A stretch of DNA of 64,000 bases from JBFMHP01 sp964557295 (GCA_964557295.1 CAZKZP010000001.1:62001-126000), one strand, 5' to 3'. Shown: positions 42,152 through 51,485, numbered from the stretch's first letter. Numbers and translations: made by a program. Notes: generated from the sequence alone by a model not told the origin.

Positions 42152-43915
42152 ATGAATATCGCTCGACGTAAATTCGATACCTTGGTAATCGGCGCCGGTG
42201 GCGGCGGATTGCGCGCGGCCTTACAGCTCTCGCGGGATGAGGCCGAGGTGGCAGTGGTCTCCAAGGTGTTTCCGACGCGCTCGCACACGGTGGCGGCGCA
42301 GGGCGGGATCAATGCCGCGCTGGCCAATGTCTCGCCGGACAACTGGCTCTGGCACATGTACGACACCATCAAGGGCAGCGATTATCTGGGCGACCAAGAT
42401 GCCATCGAATACATGTGCCGCGCGGCCTCGCATCTGGTGATCGAGCTCGAACACGCCGGCGTGCCGTTCTCGCGTCTGGATAACGGCAAGATCTATCAAC
42501 GCCCCTTCGGCGGCCAGAGCCAGAACTTCGGCGGCGCGCAAGCGGCGCGCACCTGCGCGGCGGCCGACCGCACCGGGCACGCCATCCTGCACGCGCTGTA
42601 TCAGCAGAACATCCGCGCCAAGACGCATTTCTTCGACGAGTTCTTCGCCGTCGATCTGATCCGCGATGATCAAGGCAGCGTGCTCGGGGCGGTGGTGCTC
42701 GAGATCGAAACCGGTGAGCCGATGATCATCGAGGCCAAGACCACCTTGCTCGCTACCGGCGGGGCGGGGCAGATCTACCGCACCAACACCAATGCGCGCA
42801 TCAACACGGGCGACGGCATGGCCATGGCGCTGCGCGCCGGGATTCCGCTGCAGGACATGGAGTTCTTCCAATTCCATCCCACCGGCATCGCCGGCAAGGG
42901 CATGTTGATCACCGAGGGCTCGCGCGGCGAGGGCGGGTATTTATTGAATAAGGACGGCGAACGTTTCATGGAACGTTACGCGCCGCATGCCAAAGACTTG
43001 GCCAGTCGCGATGTGGTCAGCCGCGCCATCTATACCGAGGTCAAGGAAGGGCGCGGCTGCGGGCCGAAGGCCGATCATGTGCTGCTCAAGCTCGATCATC
43101 TCGGCGAGGAGGTGGTGGAAAAACGCCTGCCCGGCATCCGCCAGACTGTGAAGACCTTCCTCAATCTCGATCCGGCGCATGAGCCGATCCCGATCTTTCC
43201 CACCGCCCACTACACCATGGGCGGCATCCCGACCAACCGGCACGGCCAGGTGGTGGTGCCGGCCGGCAACAGCCCCGAGGAGGAGATCCCCGGGCTGTAC
43301 GCGGCCGGTGAATGCGCCTGTGTGTCGGTGCACGGGGCCAATCGCCTCGGCGGCAATTCGCTGCTCGACATCGTGGTGTTCGGCCGCGCGGCCGGCAATC
43401 ACATCATCTCGTATCTCAAGGAGACGCGTTACCATCGGCCGCTGGATCAGAACAGCGTGGATCAGGCGCTGGCGCGGATCGCACGCTGGGACCAAAAGGG
43501 TGATGGAGAATCGATCGTTGGTCTACGTGATGAGATGAAGCAGGTGATGGAATTCTATTGCGGCGTGTTCCGCAACGAAGAGATCATGCGCGAGGGCGTG
43601 CAGAAGATGGTGGAGATCCAGGCGCGGCTGAAGGACGTGCGTCTGAAGGACCACAGCCGGATCTTCAATACCGCGCGCATCGAGGCCTTGGAACTGGAAA
43701 ATCTCGTCGAGGTGGCGCTGGCCACCGTGGTCTCGGCCGAGGCGCGCAAGGAGAGCCGCGGCGCGCACTCGCGCACCGATTTCACCGAGCGCGATGATGT
43801 GAACTGGCTCAAGCATACGCTGTATTTCCAGGAAGACCGCCGCCTCGAATACAAGCCGGTGCGCCTGAAACCGCTGACGGTCGAATCCTTCCCGCCCAAG
43901 CTGCGCGTTTATTAA
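42152..43915 (+). CDS. sdhA: Succinate dehydrogenase flavoprotein subunit
   Basis: This is the 587-residue catalytic subunit of complex II, oxidising succinate to fumarate. It shows the FAD Rossmann motif VIGAGGGGLRAAL, the covalent-FAD histidine segment RSHTVAAQGGINAAL, QFHPTGI, TEGSRGEGG and the catalytic HxxxR region (PTAHYTMGGIPTNRHG), then CVSVHGANRLGGNSLLD. The frame is open upstream, but ATG 42152 gives the normal N-terminus. sdhB follows nine bases later. Confidence 0.96.
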   Translation: MNIARRKFDTLVIGAGGGGLRAALQLSRDEAEVAVVSKVFPTRSHTVAAQGGINAALANVSPDNWLWHMYDTIKGSDYLGDQDAIEYMCRAASHLVIELEHAGVPFSRLDNGKIYQRPFGGQSQNFGGAQAARTCAAADRTGHAILHALYQQNIRAKTHFFDEFFAVDLIRDDQGSVLGAVVLEIETGEPMIIEAKTTLLATGGAGQIYRTNTNARINTGDGMAMALRAGIPLQDMEFFQFHPTGIAGKGMLITEGSRGEGGYLLNKDGERFMERYAPHAKDLASRDVVSRAIYTEVKEGRGCGPKADHVLLKLDHLGEEVVEKRLPGIRQTVKTFLNLDPAHEPIPIFPTAHYTMGGIPTNRHGQVVVPAGNSPEEEIPGLYAAGECACVSVHGANRLGGNSLLDIVVFGRAAGNHIISYLKETRYHRPLDQNSVDQALARIARWDQKGDGESIVGLRDEMKQVMEFYCGVFRNEEIMREGVQKMVEIQARLKDVRLKDHSRIFNTARIEALELENLVEVALATVVSAEARKESRGAHSRTDFTERDDVNWLKHTLYFQEDRRLEYKPVRLKPLTVESFPPKLRVY

Positions 43916-43924
43916 GGGGGCTGC

Positions 43925-44617
43925 ATGCGTTTTCTGATCTACCGCTTCAATCCCGAGACCGACCAGGCGCCCTACATGAAGGAGTATGAGGTGGAGGCCA
44001 CCCCCGGCATGATGCTGCTGGACGCGCTGAAACGCATCAAGGAAATGGACGAGACCTTCGGCTTCCGGTTTTCCTGCGGCGAGGGCGTGTGCGGCTCCGA
44101 CGCGCTGAACATCAACGGCCGCAATGGGCTATCCTGCATCACGCCGCTCACCGAATTGAACGAGCCGGTGGAGGTGCGCCCGGTGCCGGGGCTGCCGGTG
44201 ATCCGCGATCTGATCGTCGACATGACGCAGTTCTTCCATCAATACCGCGAGGTCAAACCCTATCTCACGCGCCACGAGCCCGAGCCTGAGACCGAGGTGC
44301 TGCAATCACCGGAAGACCGCGACAAGCTCGACGGGCTGTACGAGTGCATCCTGTGCGGCTGCTGCACCACGGCCTGCCCCTCGTTCTGGTGGAATCCCGA
44401 CAAGTTCCGCGGCCCGGCCGCTCTGTTGCAGGCCTGGCGCTTCCTCGCCGACAGCCGTGATCAAGCCACCGAGCAACGCCTGGCCGAGCTGGAAGGGCCG
44501 TACCGCGTGTTCCGTTGCCACACCATCATGAACTGCGTGGACGTTTGCCCCAAGGGACTCAATCCCACGGCCGCCATCGGCCACATCAAAAAACTGATGC
44601 TGAAGAAATCCTCATGA
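43925..44617 (+). CDS. sdhB: Succinate dehydrogenase iron-sulfur subunit
   Basis: This 230-residue subunit carries the [2Fe-2S] cluster (SCGEGVCGSDALNI and NGLSC) and the [4Fe-4S]/[3Fe-4S] clusters (CILCGCCTTACP and CHTIMNCVDVCPKGLNP). It passes electrons from the SdhA flavin to quinone. AAGGGGGCTGC precedes the ATG. Its stop overlaps the sdhE start. Confidence 0.96.
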   Translation: MRFLIYRFNPETDQAPYMKEYEVEATPGMMLLDALKRIKEMDETFGFRFSCGEGVCGSDALNINGRNGLSCITPLTELNEPVEVRPVPGLPVIRDLIVDMTQFFHQYREVKPYLTRHEPEPETEVLQSPEDRDKLDGLYECILCGCCTTACPSFWWNPDKFRGPAALLQAWRFLADSRDQATEQRLAELEGPYRVFRCHTIMNCVDVCPKGLNPTAAIGHIKKLMLKKSS

Positions 44618-44856
44618 GCGAGCACGCCCGGCTGCAATGGCAATGCCGGCGCGGCATGCTGGAACTGGATCTGCTGCTCCAGTCGTTTTTGGCGCACGGC
44701 TATGATCGGCTCGATAGCGCGGACAAGCAGGCCTTCGCGGAACTGCTGGACTATCCCGATCAGCTGCTGCTGGAATATCTCATGGAAATATCACAACCCC
44801 TCGATGCAAGGATCGCGCATGTCATCCGGTGTATTCGACAGACCGCTGCGGCTTGA
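44614..44856 (+). CDS. sdhE: FAD assembly factor SdhE
   Basis: This 80-residue protein has the diagnostic RRGMLELDLLL motif (about 13-23), whose RGxxE is needed for covalent flavinylation of SdhA. It matches the CptB/YgfY family in length. The start overlaps the sdhB stop (ATGA), so it is coupled to the complex it matures. ygfX begins inside its 3' end. Confidence 0.93.
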   Translation: MSEHARLQWQCRRGMLELDLLLQSFLAHGYDRLDSADKQAFAELLDYPDQLLLEYLMEISQPLDARIAHVIRCIRQTAAA

Positions 44857-45280
44857 GCTCCAGCCCTCCCGTTATTTGGTTTTTTTCGTTCTGATCAGCT
44901 ACGGCGGCGCGCTGCTGTTGCTCTGGGTGACGTCGTTGTGGTGGGTGTTGAAACTAGTGTTGAGTTTGGTGCTGCTGGGCGACGGACGGCGGCAGTGGCG
45001 CCGGCACGTTTGGTTTCAGCATCCCGCCGCCCTCAAAGAATTGATCTGGAAGGAAGACGGGCGCTGGGTGGCGCCGGGCGAGGGGACGGCGGAAGACCTC
45101 GAACTCACGCTCAAGCAGTCCTTCGTTCATCCCTGGCTGGTGGTGCTCAACTTCGCGGCGGGGCACTGGAGAACCCATTCCGTGGTGATCCTGCCCGATG
45201 CGCTGGCGCCCGAGACCTTCAGGCGCTTGCGTGTGCGCCTGCGGATGGAAGGGGGAAATTCGGCGGCGCAAGCACCGTAG
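44819..45280 (+). CDS. ygfX: YgfX (CptA)-like membrane protein
   Basis: This 153-residue protein has a short N-terminal region (FDRPLRLELQPSRYL), two adjacent transmembrane helices (about 20-55) and a cytoplasmic C-terminal domain, the YgfX layout. In E. coli ygfX follows sdhE (ygfY) and has been described as an antagonist of division/cytoskeleton proteins, although that role is debated. It starts 38 bases inside sdhE in another frame. Its 3' end overlaps convergent nadB by about 62 bases. Confidence 0.75.
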   Translation: MSSGVFDRPLRLELQPSRYLVFFVLISYGGALLLLWVTSLWWVLKLVLSLVLLGDGRRQWRRHVWFQHPAALKELIWKEDGRWVAPGEGTAEDLELTLKQSFVHPWLVVLNFAAGHWRTHSVVILPDALAPETFRRLRVRLRMEGGNSAAQAP

Positions 45281-46862
45281 GACGGGGCGGGCGCTGCTCG
45301 TCGAGGCTGGGGTAGTCCAGGGTGTAGTGCAGTCCGCGGCTCTCCTTGCGCTGCATCGCGCACTCGATGATGAGCGCGGCGACCAGGACGAGGTTGCGCA
45401 GCTCGATCAGGTCGTTGGTGACGCGGAAATTGCCGTAGTAGTCGTCGATCTCGTGGGTCAATAACTCAACGCGGCGCTTGGCGCGTTCCAACCGTTTGTT
45501 GGTGCGCACGATGCCGACGTAGTCCCACATGAAGCGGCGCAGCTCATCCCAGTTGTGCGAGACCACCACCTCTTCATCCGAGTCCGTCACCCGGCTTTCA
45601 TCCCACGCCGGGATGGGGGGCGGCGCGGGCAGTTGCGGCAGGCGCGCGATGATGTCTTCCTGGGCCGATTGCGAGAACACCATACATTCGAGCAGGGAGT
45701 TGCTGGCCATGCGATTGGCGCCGTGCAGTCCGGTGTAGGCCGTTTCGCCGATGGCGTAGAGATTGCTGATGTCGGTGCGGCCGTGCAGGTCGGTCTTCAC
45801 CCCGCCGCAGGTGTAGTGGGCCGCCGGCACCACCGGGATCGGTTCCTTGGTGATGTCGAAACCGAACTCCAGGCACTTTTGATAGACGTTGGGAAAGTGC
45901 TTGATGATGAAATCCGCCGGCTGGTGGCTGATGTCCAGATACACGAAGTCCGAACCCAGTCGCTTCATCTCATGGTCGATGGCGCGCGCGACGATATCGC
46001 GCGGGGCGAGTTCCTCGCGGGGATCGAAGCGCTGCATGAAACGGCTGCCGTCGGGCAGGCGCAGCGTGGCCCCTTCCCCGCGCAGGGCCTCGGTGATGAG
46101 GAAGGATTTCGCCTTCGGGTGATACAGGCAGGTCGGGTGGAATTGAATGAATTCCATGTTCGCCACTCGGCAGCCCGCGCGCCAGGCCATGGCGATGCCA
46201 TCGCCGGTGGAGACATCGGGATTGCTGGTATACAGGTAGACCTTGCTGGCCCCACCGCTGGCCAGCACCGCCGCGCGGGTGCTGATGGTCTTCACGCGGC
46301 CGGCGTCGCGGTCGAACACATAGGCGCCCACGACATGATTGCCGGTCAGACCCAGCTTGCGCGTGGTCACCAGGTCGATGGCAATGTGGCGTTCATGGAC
46401 CTCGATATTGGGGTGCTGGCGCACCTGATCCACCAGCGTGGTCTCGATGGCGCGGCCGGTGGCATCATCGGCGTGGATCACGCGGCGGTGGCTGTGGCCG
46501 CCCTCGCGGGTGAGATGGAACTCGCTGCCTTTGGCCTCATCACCCGAGGCGCGGGTGAATTGCACGCCCTGTCCCACGAGCCAGCGGATCTGTTCGGCGC
46601 CGTGCTCGACCACATGTTTGACCACCGCCTCATCGCACAGCCCGGCCCCGGCATCGAGCGTATCGGCCAGGTGGGATTCGAGCGAGTCCTGATCGTCCAG
46701 CACGGCCGAAATCCCGCCCTGGGCGTAGAACGTGGAGCCTTCCGTCAGGCCTCTCTTGGCGATGACGCACACCCGCGCGTGCTCCGCCAGACGCAGGGCC
46801 AGGCTGAGCCCTGAGACCCCGCTGCCGATGATCAGTACGTCACAATGATGGTCAGATTTCAT
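45219..46862 (-). CDS. nadB: L-aspartate oxidase
   Basis: This 547-residue FAD enzyme makes iminoaspartate, the first step of NAD synthesis. It has VLIIGSGVSGLSLALRLAEH, the FYAQGGISAVLDDQDS segment, EFIQFHPTCLYHP, ITEALRGEGATL, the HYTCGGVKTDLHGRT segment and GLHGANRMASNSLLECMVF. It is related to SdhA but lacks the covalent-FAD histidine. It is convergent with and overlaps ygfX, and divergent from rpoE. Confidence 0.95.
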   Translation of the reverse strand: MKSDHHCDVLIIGSGVSGLSLALRLAEHARVCVIAKRGLTEGSTFYAQGGISAVLDDQDSLESHLADTLDAGAGLCDEAVVKHVVEHGAEQIRWLVGQGVQFTRASGDEAKGSEFHLTREGGHSHRRVIHADDATGRAIETTLVDQVRQHPNIEVHERHIAIDLVTTRKLGLTGNHVVGAYVFDRDAGRVKTISTRAAVLASGGASKVYLYTSNPDVSTGDGIAMAWRAGCRVANMEFIQFHPTCLYHPKAKSFLITEALRGEGATLRLPDGSRFMQRFDPREELAPRDIVARAIDHEMKRLGSDFVYLDISHQPADFIIKHFPNVYQKCLEFGFDITKEPIPVVPAAHYTCGGVKTDLHGRTDISNLYAIGETAYTGLHGANRMASNSLLECMVFSQSAQEDIIARLPQLPAPPPIPAWDESRVTDSDEEVVVSHNWDELRRFMWDYVGIVRTNKRLERAKRRVELLTHEIDDYYGNFRVTNDLIELRNLVLVAALIIECAMQRKESRGLHYTLDYPSLDEQRPPRPTVLAPPNFPLPSAGAHASA

Positions 46863-46966
46863 GAATGTGTAGTGTTATTTTATTAAAAACAGTATGTTAT
46901 GTTGCGAAAATTAAGCGCTATTGTGAATTAGTTCTATATAATAAGCCAGATACGGGCAATTTTAGC

Positions 46967-46993
46967 GAACTATCCTGAAAAGCTTTGGTCTAT
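46967..46993 (+). promoter_or_regulatory. Probable sigma-E promoter of rpoE operon
   Basis: GAACTA (46967-46972), a 16-base spacer and TCTAT (46989-46993) closely resemble the extracytoplasmic sigma consensus GAACTT-N16-TCTGA. They lie about 50 bases before the rpoE start, which fits the known autoregulation of rpoE/algU operons. Confidence 0.6.
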
Positions 46994-47045
46994 TATCGAT
47001 GTGGGCATGCAGTATCGCCTGCGCGGGGAAAGGAGAAAGGCCCGA

Positions 47046-47624
47046 ATGGGCGAACAGATTTCTGATCGGGAGCTGGTTGAACGAGTTCAGAGGGGTGATA
47101 AAAAGGCATTTGATCTGCTGGTGATCAAATACCAGTACAAAATCATCAAACTGGTCTCCCGCTACATCCGCGAGCCGAGTGAGGCTCAGGATGTCGCCCA
47201 GGATGCGTTCATCAAGGCCTACCGGGCCTTGCCGAGCTTTCGGGGCGAGAGCGCGTTTTATACCTGGCTGTATCGGATTGCGACCAACACCGCCAAGAAT
47301 CATCTGGTTGCGCAACAGCGCAGACAAAGCGAGGTGGTGATCGATGATGAAGAGGCGTTGCAGCGCGAAAGCCAGATGGGTCTCGATGATATCGAGACGC
47401 CGGACAATGTGCTGATCAAGGATGAAGTGGAAAGAACGGTATTCGAGGCGATCGAGAGCCTGCCGGATGACCTCAAGACAGCGATTTCGCTGCGCGAGCT
47501 GGAGGGGCTGAGCTACGAAGAGATCGCGGCCGCAATGGATTGCCCCGTCGGTACCGTGCGTTCCCGGATCTTCAGGGCGCGTGAAACAATAACCAACAAA
47601 TTGCGGGCATTACTGGGCGAATAG
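47046..47624 (+). CDS. rpoE: RNA polymerase sigma-E factor (RpoE/AlgU)
   Basis: This is a 192-residue extracytoplasmic-function sigma factor. Region 2 has KAFDLLVIKYQYKI, VAQDAFIKAYRALPSFRGE (split) and FYTWLYRIATNTAKN; region 4 has LRELEGLSYEEIAAAMDCPVGTVRSRIFRARE (split). The frame extends to 47001, but ATG 47046 matches RpoE/AlgU N-termini (MGEQISDRELVERVQRGD). It leads the operon rpoE-rseA-rseB-rseC-mucD that controls the response to misfolded outer-membrane proteins. Confidence 0.95.
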   Translation: MGEQISDRELVERVQRGDKKAFDLLVIKYQYKIIKLVSRYIREPSEAQDVAQDAFIKAYRALPSFRGESAFYTWLYRIATNTAKNHLVAQQRRQSEVVIDDEEALQRESQMGLDDIETPDNVLIKDEVERTVFEAIESLPDDLKTAISLRELEGLSYEEIAAAMDCPVGTVRSRIFRARETITNKLRALLGE

Positions 47625-47641
47625 ATCATGAGGAATCGGCA

Positions 47642-48232
47642 ATGAGCAATTCGGAGCAACTGGGTACCCAAGTTTCATCTTTCGTCGACGGCGAGATGGC
47701 GCAGGCTGAGACAGAACTGTTGATCAAGCGCCTGGGCAAAGATGAGCAATTGCAAAGTCAGTGGCGGTATTACCATCTGATCAGCGACACCCTGAAAAAC
47801 CAGCTTCCCGAGCGTCTCGATGCCGGCTTCGCCGCGCGGGTCTCCATGGCGATCCATGATGAATCCACCTATACTCACGGGGCTGCCCGAAGAACAGCCT
47901 TGCTTAAGAAGCTTGCCGGCGTTGCGGTCGCGGCCTCGGTGGCCACCTTGGGCATCGGTGCCGTATTGCTCGTGGCACAGCAAGGCGGTATCACGAACCC
48001 TTCCGGCATGACGGCGCAGAGTCAGCAGCCCGCGGAGAAGATCGTCTTTACCGCCTCCGGGCAGGCGGGCGGCAATGAAGCGGTGGTGCTGGTGGATGCG
48101 AACGAACCGGCGACCCCGCCCATAGACTCGCGCATGAACAAGTATCTGGTCAATCACAGTGAATATGCCGTCGGCGTGAACATGCAAAGTGTGTTGCCCT
48201 ATGCCAGGATAGTTGGGCAGCAGGTAAAATAG
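47642..48232 (+). CDS. rseA: Anti-sigma-E factor RseA/MucA
   Basis: This 196-residue membrane protein has a cytoplasmic sigma-binding domain (EQLGTQVSSFVDGEMAQAE, WRYYHLISDTLKN), one transmembrane helix (about 89-112, LAGVAVAASVATLGIGAVLLV) and a periplasmic domain ending in YARIVGQQ. Stress-triggered cleavage of RseA releases RpoE. AGGAATCGGCA precedes the ATG. Confidence 0.92.
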   Translation: MSNSEQLGTQVSSFVDGEMAQAETELLIKRLGKDEQLQSQWRYYHLISDTLKNQLPERLDAGFAARVSMAIHDESTYTHGAARRTALLKKLAGVAVAASVATLGIGAVLLVAQQGGITNPSGMTAQSQQPAEKIVFTASGQAGGNEAVVLVDANEPATPPIDSRMNKYLVNHSEYAVGVNMQSVLPYARIVGQQVK

Positions 48233-48244
48233 TCGTGGAGTCTT

Positions 48245-49231
48245 ATGTGTGCAGTTAGGTGCTACTGGCTTTTACTGATCACCATCTTTTCCGGGAACGT
48301 CTTCGCCGAAAATAATACGCACAATGCCATGGAATGGCTGGATCGCATGATTTCTGCGCAGCAGAAACTCAATTATCACGGAACCTTCGTTTATTTCCAT
48401 GATGGCAATCTCGAGTCGATGAAGGTGATTCACGCCTCCGGTGTCGCCGGGGAACGTGAGCGCTTGATACATCTCAATGGCACCGCCCGTGAAGTGGTGC
48501 GCAATAATGATATCGTCACCTGCATTTTTCCGAGTGATAAACTGGTGGTCGTGGACAAGCGCCACGGACGCCGCGGTTTTTCGCCCCTGCTCAGCACCAA
48601 GAACATCGAGGCCTTCGAGCAAAATTATCGATTGCAGGTCAACGAAAAGTCAGATCGCGTCGCCGGACAGGCCGCGCGCCTGATCGAGGTGGAACCCAAG
48701 GATGCCTATCGTTACGGGTACCGCCTGTGGGTCAATGATCATGCCTTGTTGTTGCGCGCGGACCTGGTCGATGAAACCAAGAAGCTCATCGAACAGATCA
48801 TGTTTACTGATCTCACCGTAGTGAACGAAATCCCGCATGATATGCTGGCCCCGTCGATGGACTTGGAGGGATTTGTCTGGTATCGCCAGGATCAGATCGT
48901 CGACATGGCCAACAACCCGAATGCGATCGACTGGAAGATCGGTGTGATGCCCAAGGGGTTTGCGCTCAAGCTCTATCATCAGCGCAAGCCGGAAAAGGCG
49001 GGCGAGAACATGCTAGAGCATTTGGTGATTACCGACGGCTTGGCCTCGATCTCGGTTTTTATCGAGCCTACGCCAGATGGAGTCAAGCCGGAAACCAAGA
49101 CCTTTCAGATGGGGGCCTTGAATGTGCACACCACCTTCAAGGGCGAATATCAAGTGACCGTGCTCGGTGATGTGCCATCAGTGACGGTGCAGAAAATCGC
49201 ACAATCCGTAACCAGAGTGAGCAGGAAATGA
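48245..49231 (+). CDS. rseB: Sigma-E regulator RseB/MucB
   Basis: This 328-residue periplasmic protein has a signal peptide (LLLITIFSGNVFA) and the MucB/RseB fold: AMEWLDRMISAQQKLNYHGTFVY at the start, VVDKRHGRRGF, and the C-terminal domain with LEGFVWYRQDQIV, SISVFIEPT and VTVLGDVPSVTVQKIA. RseB binds the periplasmic part of RseA and shields it from cleavage until lipoproteins or LPS signals displace it. It is 12 bases after rseA. Confidence 0.93.
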   Translation: MCAVRCYWLLLITIFSGNVFAENNTHNAMEWLDRMISAQQKLNYHGTFVYFHDGNLESMKVIHASGVAGERERLIHLNGTAREVVRNNDIVTCIFPSDKLVVVDKRHGRRGFSPLLSTKNIEAFEQNYRLQVNEKSDRVAGQAARLIEVEPKDAYRYGYRLWVNDHALLLRADLVDETKKLIEQIMFTDLTVVNEIPHDMLAPSMDLEGFVWYRQDQIVDMANNPNAIDWKIGVMPKGFALKLYHQRKPEKAGENMLEHLVITDGLASISVFIEPTPDGVKPETKTFQMGALNVHTTFKGEYQVTVLGDVPSVTVQKIAQSVTRVSRK

Positions 49232-49698
49232 TTGAAGAAGTGGCGCGCGTCGTTGCGGTTGAAGGGGATTTCGCCTGGGTCGAAACCGAGCGCAAGTCCA
49301 CCTGTGGAAATTGTGCGGCAAACAAAGGCTGCGGCACGGCGGTGTTGAGCGAGACGATAGGAAAGCGGGTCGCCAGGATGAAGGCCTTGAATGAGGCAAA
49401 GGCTCGCGTGGGCGCGCGGGTTTTGGTCGGTATCGACGAGCAGGCCTTGGTCAGGGGATCGCTCGCCGTTTATGCCGTGCCGCTGTTGTCCATGCTGGGC
49501 GCCGCTATCTTGATGGATATCTTGGTAGGCGCGGAGGCCATGGTTATACTGGGCGGGATGCTGGGGCTGGCGGGCGGATTTCTCTGGCTCAAGTATTTTG
49601 CCGAGCGCATCAGTAAGAATGCGCACTATCAGGCGGTCATATTGCGGGAAATCGCGCAAGATCAATCGACAATTATCCTGCATTCGATGCAGTCTTAA
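49228..49698 (+). CDS. rseC: RseC/MucC family protein
   Basis: This 156-residue inner-membrane protein has an N-terminal cytoplasmic cysteine cluster (STCGNCAANKGCG, about 23-35) and two transmembrane helices (about 76-97 and 102-122). In E. coli RseC works with the Rsx complex to keep SoxR reduced, and in Pseudomonas MucC is part of the algU operon. The ATG overlaps the rseB stop. Confidence 0.92.
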   Translation: MIEEVARVVAVEGDFAWVETERKSTCGNCAANKGCGTAVLSETIGKRVARMKALNEAKARVGARVLVGIDEQALVRGSLAVYAVPLLSMLGAAILMDILVGAEAMVILGGMLGLAGGFLWLKYFAERISKNAHYQAVILREIAQDQSTIILHSMQS

Positions 49699-49714
49699 CC
49701 ATTCGGGAGTTTTT

Positions 49715-51166
49715 ATGCGGATGCAAAGCAAAATGAGTCCCTTGCGGGGCCGGTCATGGTTTTTTGTCTTGGCGTTGTTGTTAGGATTGCAGCACGTGGC
49801 CGCCGCCCGGGTGATGCTGCCGGATTTTTCCGAGCTGGTCGACAATTACGGCACGGCCATCGTCAATATCAGCACCACCCAGAAGATACAGCATCCCAAA
49901 ATACAGTCACCTTATAACACCCCGCCGGAAATTCCTGAAGGACCTTTCGGTGATTTGTTCCGCCATTTCTTCGATGACGAGAAGAAGTTCCGCGAGTTCG
50001 AGGAATTCGATTCCAAGTCGCTGGGCTCGGGATTCATCATTTCCGCCGAAGGTTACGTATTGACCAATCACCACGTGATTAAGGACGCCAAGGAAGTCAT
50101 CGTTCGGCTCTCCGACCGGCGCGAACTGGTGGCCGAAGTCATCGGCTCCGATGAAAAGAGCGATATCGCGCTGCTCAAGGTCGAGGCCAAGGACCTCCCG
50201 GTGGTGAAAATGGAGCGCAAGACCCCGGTGAAGGTCGGCGAATGGGTCTTGGCCATCGGTTCGCCCTTCGGCTTCGAGCAGACCGTGACCGCGGGCATCG
50301 TCAGCGCCACCGGACGCAGTTTGCCGCGCGAGAATTACGTGCCTTTCATTCAGACCGATGTCGCGATCAATCCGGGCAATTCGGGGGGACCGCTGTTTGA
50401 CATGGACGGCAACGTCATTGGCATCAATTCACAGATCTACAGTCGCACCGGCGGTTTCATGGGCTTGTCATTCGCTATTCCGATCGACGTGGCGCTGTCG
50501 GTCGTTGAGCAGGTCAAGAACAAGGGATATGTCTCGCGCGGCTGGTTGGGCGTGCTGATTCAGGAAGTGACCCGCGAGTTGGCGGAGTCGATGTCCCTGG
50601 CCAAACCCGAAGGGGCCCTGGTGTCACGCGTGTTGCCCAGCAGTCCGGCCGAAAAGGCTGGATTGAAGGTCGGCGATGTGATCCTTGAATTCAACGGCAA
50701 GCCGGTGACGGACTCGGCCAGCCTGCCCCCGCTCGTCGGCATGACAGCGGTCGGGGCCAAGGTGAAGGTCAAGCTGATTCGTGACGGCAAACCGATGTCG
50801 GTCGACATCAAGATCGGTGAACTGCCCGGTGACGATGAATTGCGGTTATCCGCCGCCGGCGAGCAGGGCGAGCGGCTCGGCGACCGCATCGGTTTGCGCG
50901 TGACGGCCCTGGATGAGGAGCAACGCGAGCGTTTCGGGATCGAAAAAAACGGCGTGTTGGTGGCCGAGGTCCTGGAGGGGGCGGCCAAGAAGGCGGGTGT
51001 GCGCCGCGGCGATGTGATCCTGATGCTGAATAATACGGACGTGAAGGATATCGATCAGTTCGCTGATTTGGTTAAGAAACTGCCTGCCAACAAGAGTATC
51101 CGGGTGCTGCTCCAGCGCGGTAGCGGGCCGGTGTTCCTGGCGCTGAAGATTACGGACGAGAAATAA
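49715..51166 (+). CDS. mucD: Periplasmic serine protease DegP/MucD (Do family)
   Basis: This 483-residue protease-chaperone has a signal peptide (about 1-31), a trypsin-like domain with catalytic H in LTNHHVI, D in KSDIALLKVE and S in NPGNSGGPLFDM, and two PDZ domains (about 280-370 and 390-480). ATG 49715 has CGGGAG upstream, and the frame further upstream runs through rseC. As the last gene of the sigma-E operon it is MucD-like in context; it removes misfolded envelope proteins. Confidence 0.95.
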   Translation: MRMQSKMSPLRGRSWFFVLALLLGLQHVAAARVMLPDFSELVDNYGTAIVNISTTQKIQHPKIQSPYNTPPEIPEGPFGDLFRHFFDDEKKFREFEEFDSKSLGSGFIISAEGYVLTNHHVIKDAKEVIVRLSDRRELVAEVIGSDEKSDIALLKVEAKDLPVVKMERKTPVKVGEWVLAIGSPFGFEQTVTAGIVSATGRSLPRENYVPFIQTDVAINPGNSGGPLFDMDGNVIGINSQIYSRTGGFMGLSFAIPIDVALSVVEQVKNKGYVSRGWLGVLIQEVTRELAESMSLAKPEGALVSRVLPSSPAEKAGLKVGDVILEFNGKPVTDSASLPPLVGMTAVGAKVKVKLIRDGKPMSVDIKIGELPGDDELRLSAAGEQGERLGDRIGLRVTALDEEQRERFGIEKNGVLVAEVLEGAAKKAGVRRGDVILMLNNTDVKDIDQFADLVKKLPANKSIRVLLQRGSGPVFLALKITDEK

Positions 51167-51171
51167 ACTTG

Positions 51172-51420
51172 ATGCAGCTGACGCTGTATGGGCATGGGTA
51201 TTGCCATCTCTGCCATGAGATGCTGGAGGCGCTCTCCCCATTGCAGCGTCAGTACCGGTTCGAAGTGGAGTGGGTCGATATCGACGGATGCGCGGAGTTG
51301 GAGGCCAGGTTTGGCGAACGAGTGCCGGTGTTGACCGCGGGCGACGAGGAGATCTGCCACCACCGTCTCGATGCTGGCGCGGTACTGCGACGTTTTAACC
51401 TGTCTGGAAAAGCATTATAA
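51172..51420 (+). CDS. Glutaredoxin-family protein
   Basis: This 82-residue protein has a CHLC redox motif (residues 11-14, YGHGYCHLCHEML), a cis-proline region RVPVLTAGDEEICHHRLD and a thioredoxin-like fold of minimal size (DUF836 type). The ATG lies five bases after the mucD stop. A small thiol protein in this position is common between mucD and lepA in gammaproteobacteria. Its target is unknown. Confidence 0.88.
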   Translation: MQLTLYGHGYCHLCHEMLEALSPLQRQYRFEVEWVDIDGCAELEARFGERVPVLTAGDEEICHHRLDAGAVLRRFNLSGKAL

Positions 51421-51460
51421 TCAGCGCCGGTCCCAAGGTGGAGACCGGGGTTGGTAGCTT

Positions 51461-51485
51461 AAAGGCGCCAAAGTGCGCCTTTTTT
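51461..51485 (+). terminator. Rho-independent terminator before lepA
   Basis: An eight-base-pair stem (AAAGGCGC with GCGCCTTT), a six-base loop and a T-run separate the sigma-E operon from lepA. Confidence 0.8.

Noticed and set aside
46931..46942. TATAAT box upstream of rpoE as a sigma-70 promoter
   Set aside because: No acceptable -35 box at 16-18 bases; the sigma-E-like site closer to the gene is better.
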